Positions 31,718-32,100 of a DNA stretch of 32,100 nucleotides are shown one piece after another (positions within the stretch are counted from its first letter, which is position 1; each line of letters begins with the position of its first letter). The notes under the pieces were generated by a model that saw only the letters and a list, made by a program, of their open reading frames with translations, was not told where the DNA came from and searched no databases. The DNA is from Bacteroidales bacterium (GTDB lineage: Bacteria; Bacteroidota; Bacteroidia; Bacteroidales; UBA932): positions 1 to 32,100 of the forward strand of contig JAKSJN010000022.1 in assembly GCA_024402135.1 (NCBI GenBank), given 5' to 3'. A program made the translations under genes and the position numbers.

Positions 31718-32100
31718 ATGGCACTTTTTGAAAGCTACGAGCGTCGTATTGACCAGGTCAATGCAGCTCTTAACAAGTATGGTATCAAGGACCTCGAAGA
31801 GGCTAAGGCTATCTGCGACGAGAAGGGCATCGATCCTTACAAGATGTGTGAGGACACCCAGAAGATCTGCTTCGAGAATGCAAAGTGGGCTTATGTTGCC
31901 GGTGCAGCTATCGCAATCAAGAAGGGTTGCGCAGTTGCTGCTGACGCTGCCGAGGCTATCGGTGAGGGTCTCCAGGCATTCTGTATCCCTGGATCAGTAG
32001 CAGACGACCGTAAGGTTGGTCTCGGCCACGGAAACCTCGCAGCCCGTCTTCTCCGTGAGGAGACCGAGTGCTTCGCTTTCCTCGCAGGTCACGAGTCTTA
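31718..32100 (+). CDS. GGGtGRT-family protein, N-terminal part (cut by window end)
   Basis: The first 127 codons of an ORF beginning MALFESYERRIDQVNAALNK are open to the window edge. The segment includes many cysteines (CDEKG, MCEDTQKICFEN, KKGCAV, AFCIPGS) and the block VGLGHGNLAARLLREET. I recognise it as the start of the GGGtGRT family, whose naming motif lies in the part beyond the window. The function of this family is not established. It starts 5 bp after the NifU-like gene and is surely co-transcribed with it, so a link to iron-sulfur or other metal chemistry is plausible but unproven. Recognition is from memory of the family's N-terminus. Confidence 0.75.
   Translation, partial: MALFESYERRIDQVNAALNKYGIKDLEEAKAICDEKGIDPYKMCEDTQKICFENAKWAYVAGAAIAIKKGCAVAADAAEAIGEGLQAFCIPGSVADDRKVGLGHGNLAARLLREETECFAFLAGHES

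Noticed and set aside
1-32100. CRISPR array, insertion sequence, integrase, toxin-antitoxin or phage genes
   Set aside because: No regularly spaced repeats, terminal inverted repeats, transposase motifs or phage-like ORFs were seen on either strand.

Overview
The window looks like chromosome of a member of the Bacteroidota, most likely Bacteroidales. The evidence is two SusC/SusD pairs, an ECF sigma/FecR pair with a DUF4974 tail, a complete Na+-translocating NADH:quinone oxidoreductase (nqrABCDEF) operon, fimbrillin-type and DUF4493/DUF6359 lipoproteins, and promoters carrying the phylum's TAnnTTTG -7 element. The gene content (arabinofuranosidase, GH43, xylulokinase, pentoside symporter) suits a gut or rumen plant-polysaccharide degrader. 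The genus cannot be fixed from the sequence alone.

Layout. 1-5712 (+): the 3' part of a SusC receptor with an apparent frameshift at the window's left edge, then its SusD partner, an ECF sigma factor, a FecR anti-sigma factor and a secreted histidine-type (phytase-like) phosphatase. The spacing is that of one operon and a hairpin follows it. 5917-10749 (+): a second, intact, paralogous SusC/SusD pair, closed by a bidirectional terminator. 10821-12359 (-): a secreted GH51 arabinofuranosidase. 12515-13870 (+): a fimbrillin-like lipoprotein. 13943-19846 (-): nqrABCDEF. 19943-22366 (+): a PcrA/UvrD helicase divergent from nqrA. 22374-22495 (+): a consensus promoter followed about 80 nt later by a GNRA-capped terminator and no ORF, a candidate small RNA. 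22623-23705 (+): a DUF4493/DUF6359 lipoprotein. 23720-26617 (-): an M16 metallopeptidase lipoprotein. 26734-27744 (-): a cytoplasmic GH43 enzyme. 27970-30860 (+): xylulokinase and a GPH-family pentoside symporter. 31020-32100 (+): a NifU/IscU-like protein and the start of a GGGtGRT-family protein, cut by the window end.

How the genes fit together. The SusCD pairs would bind and import glycans or other ligands at the outer membrane. Sigma/FecR could control the first pair. GH51, GH43, xylulokinase and the symporter form a pentose (arabinoxylan/xylo-oligosaccharide) route running from outside the cytoplasm to xylulose-5-phosphate. Nqr supplies the Na+ gradient that a GPH symporter could use. 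No gene-free stretch exceeds 300 bp. No tRNA, rRNA, CRISPR array, insertion sequence or phage gene was seen.

Least-explained items: the candidate small RNA, a cysteine-rich acidic tail on NqrC, a NifU-like scaffold lacking the third scaffold cysteine next to a GGGtGRT protein, the lack of a signalling (STN) domain on the SusC beside the sigma/FecR pair, and a perfect inverted repeat on the M16 peptidase promoter.
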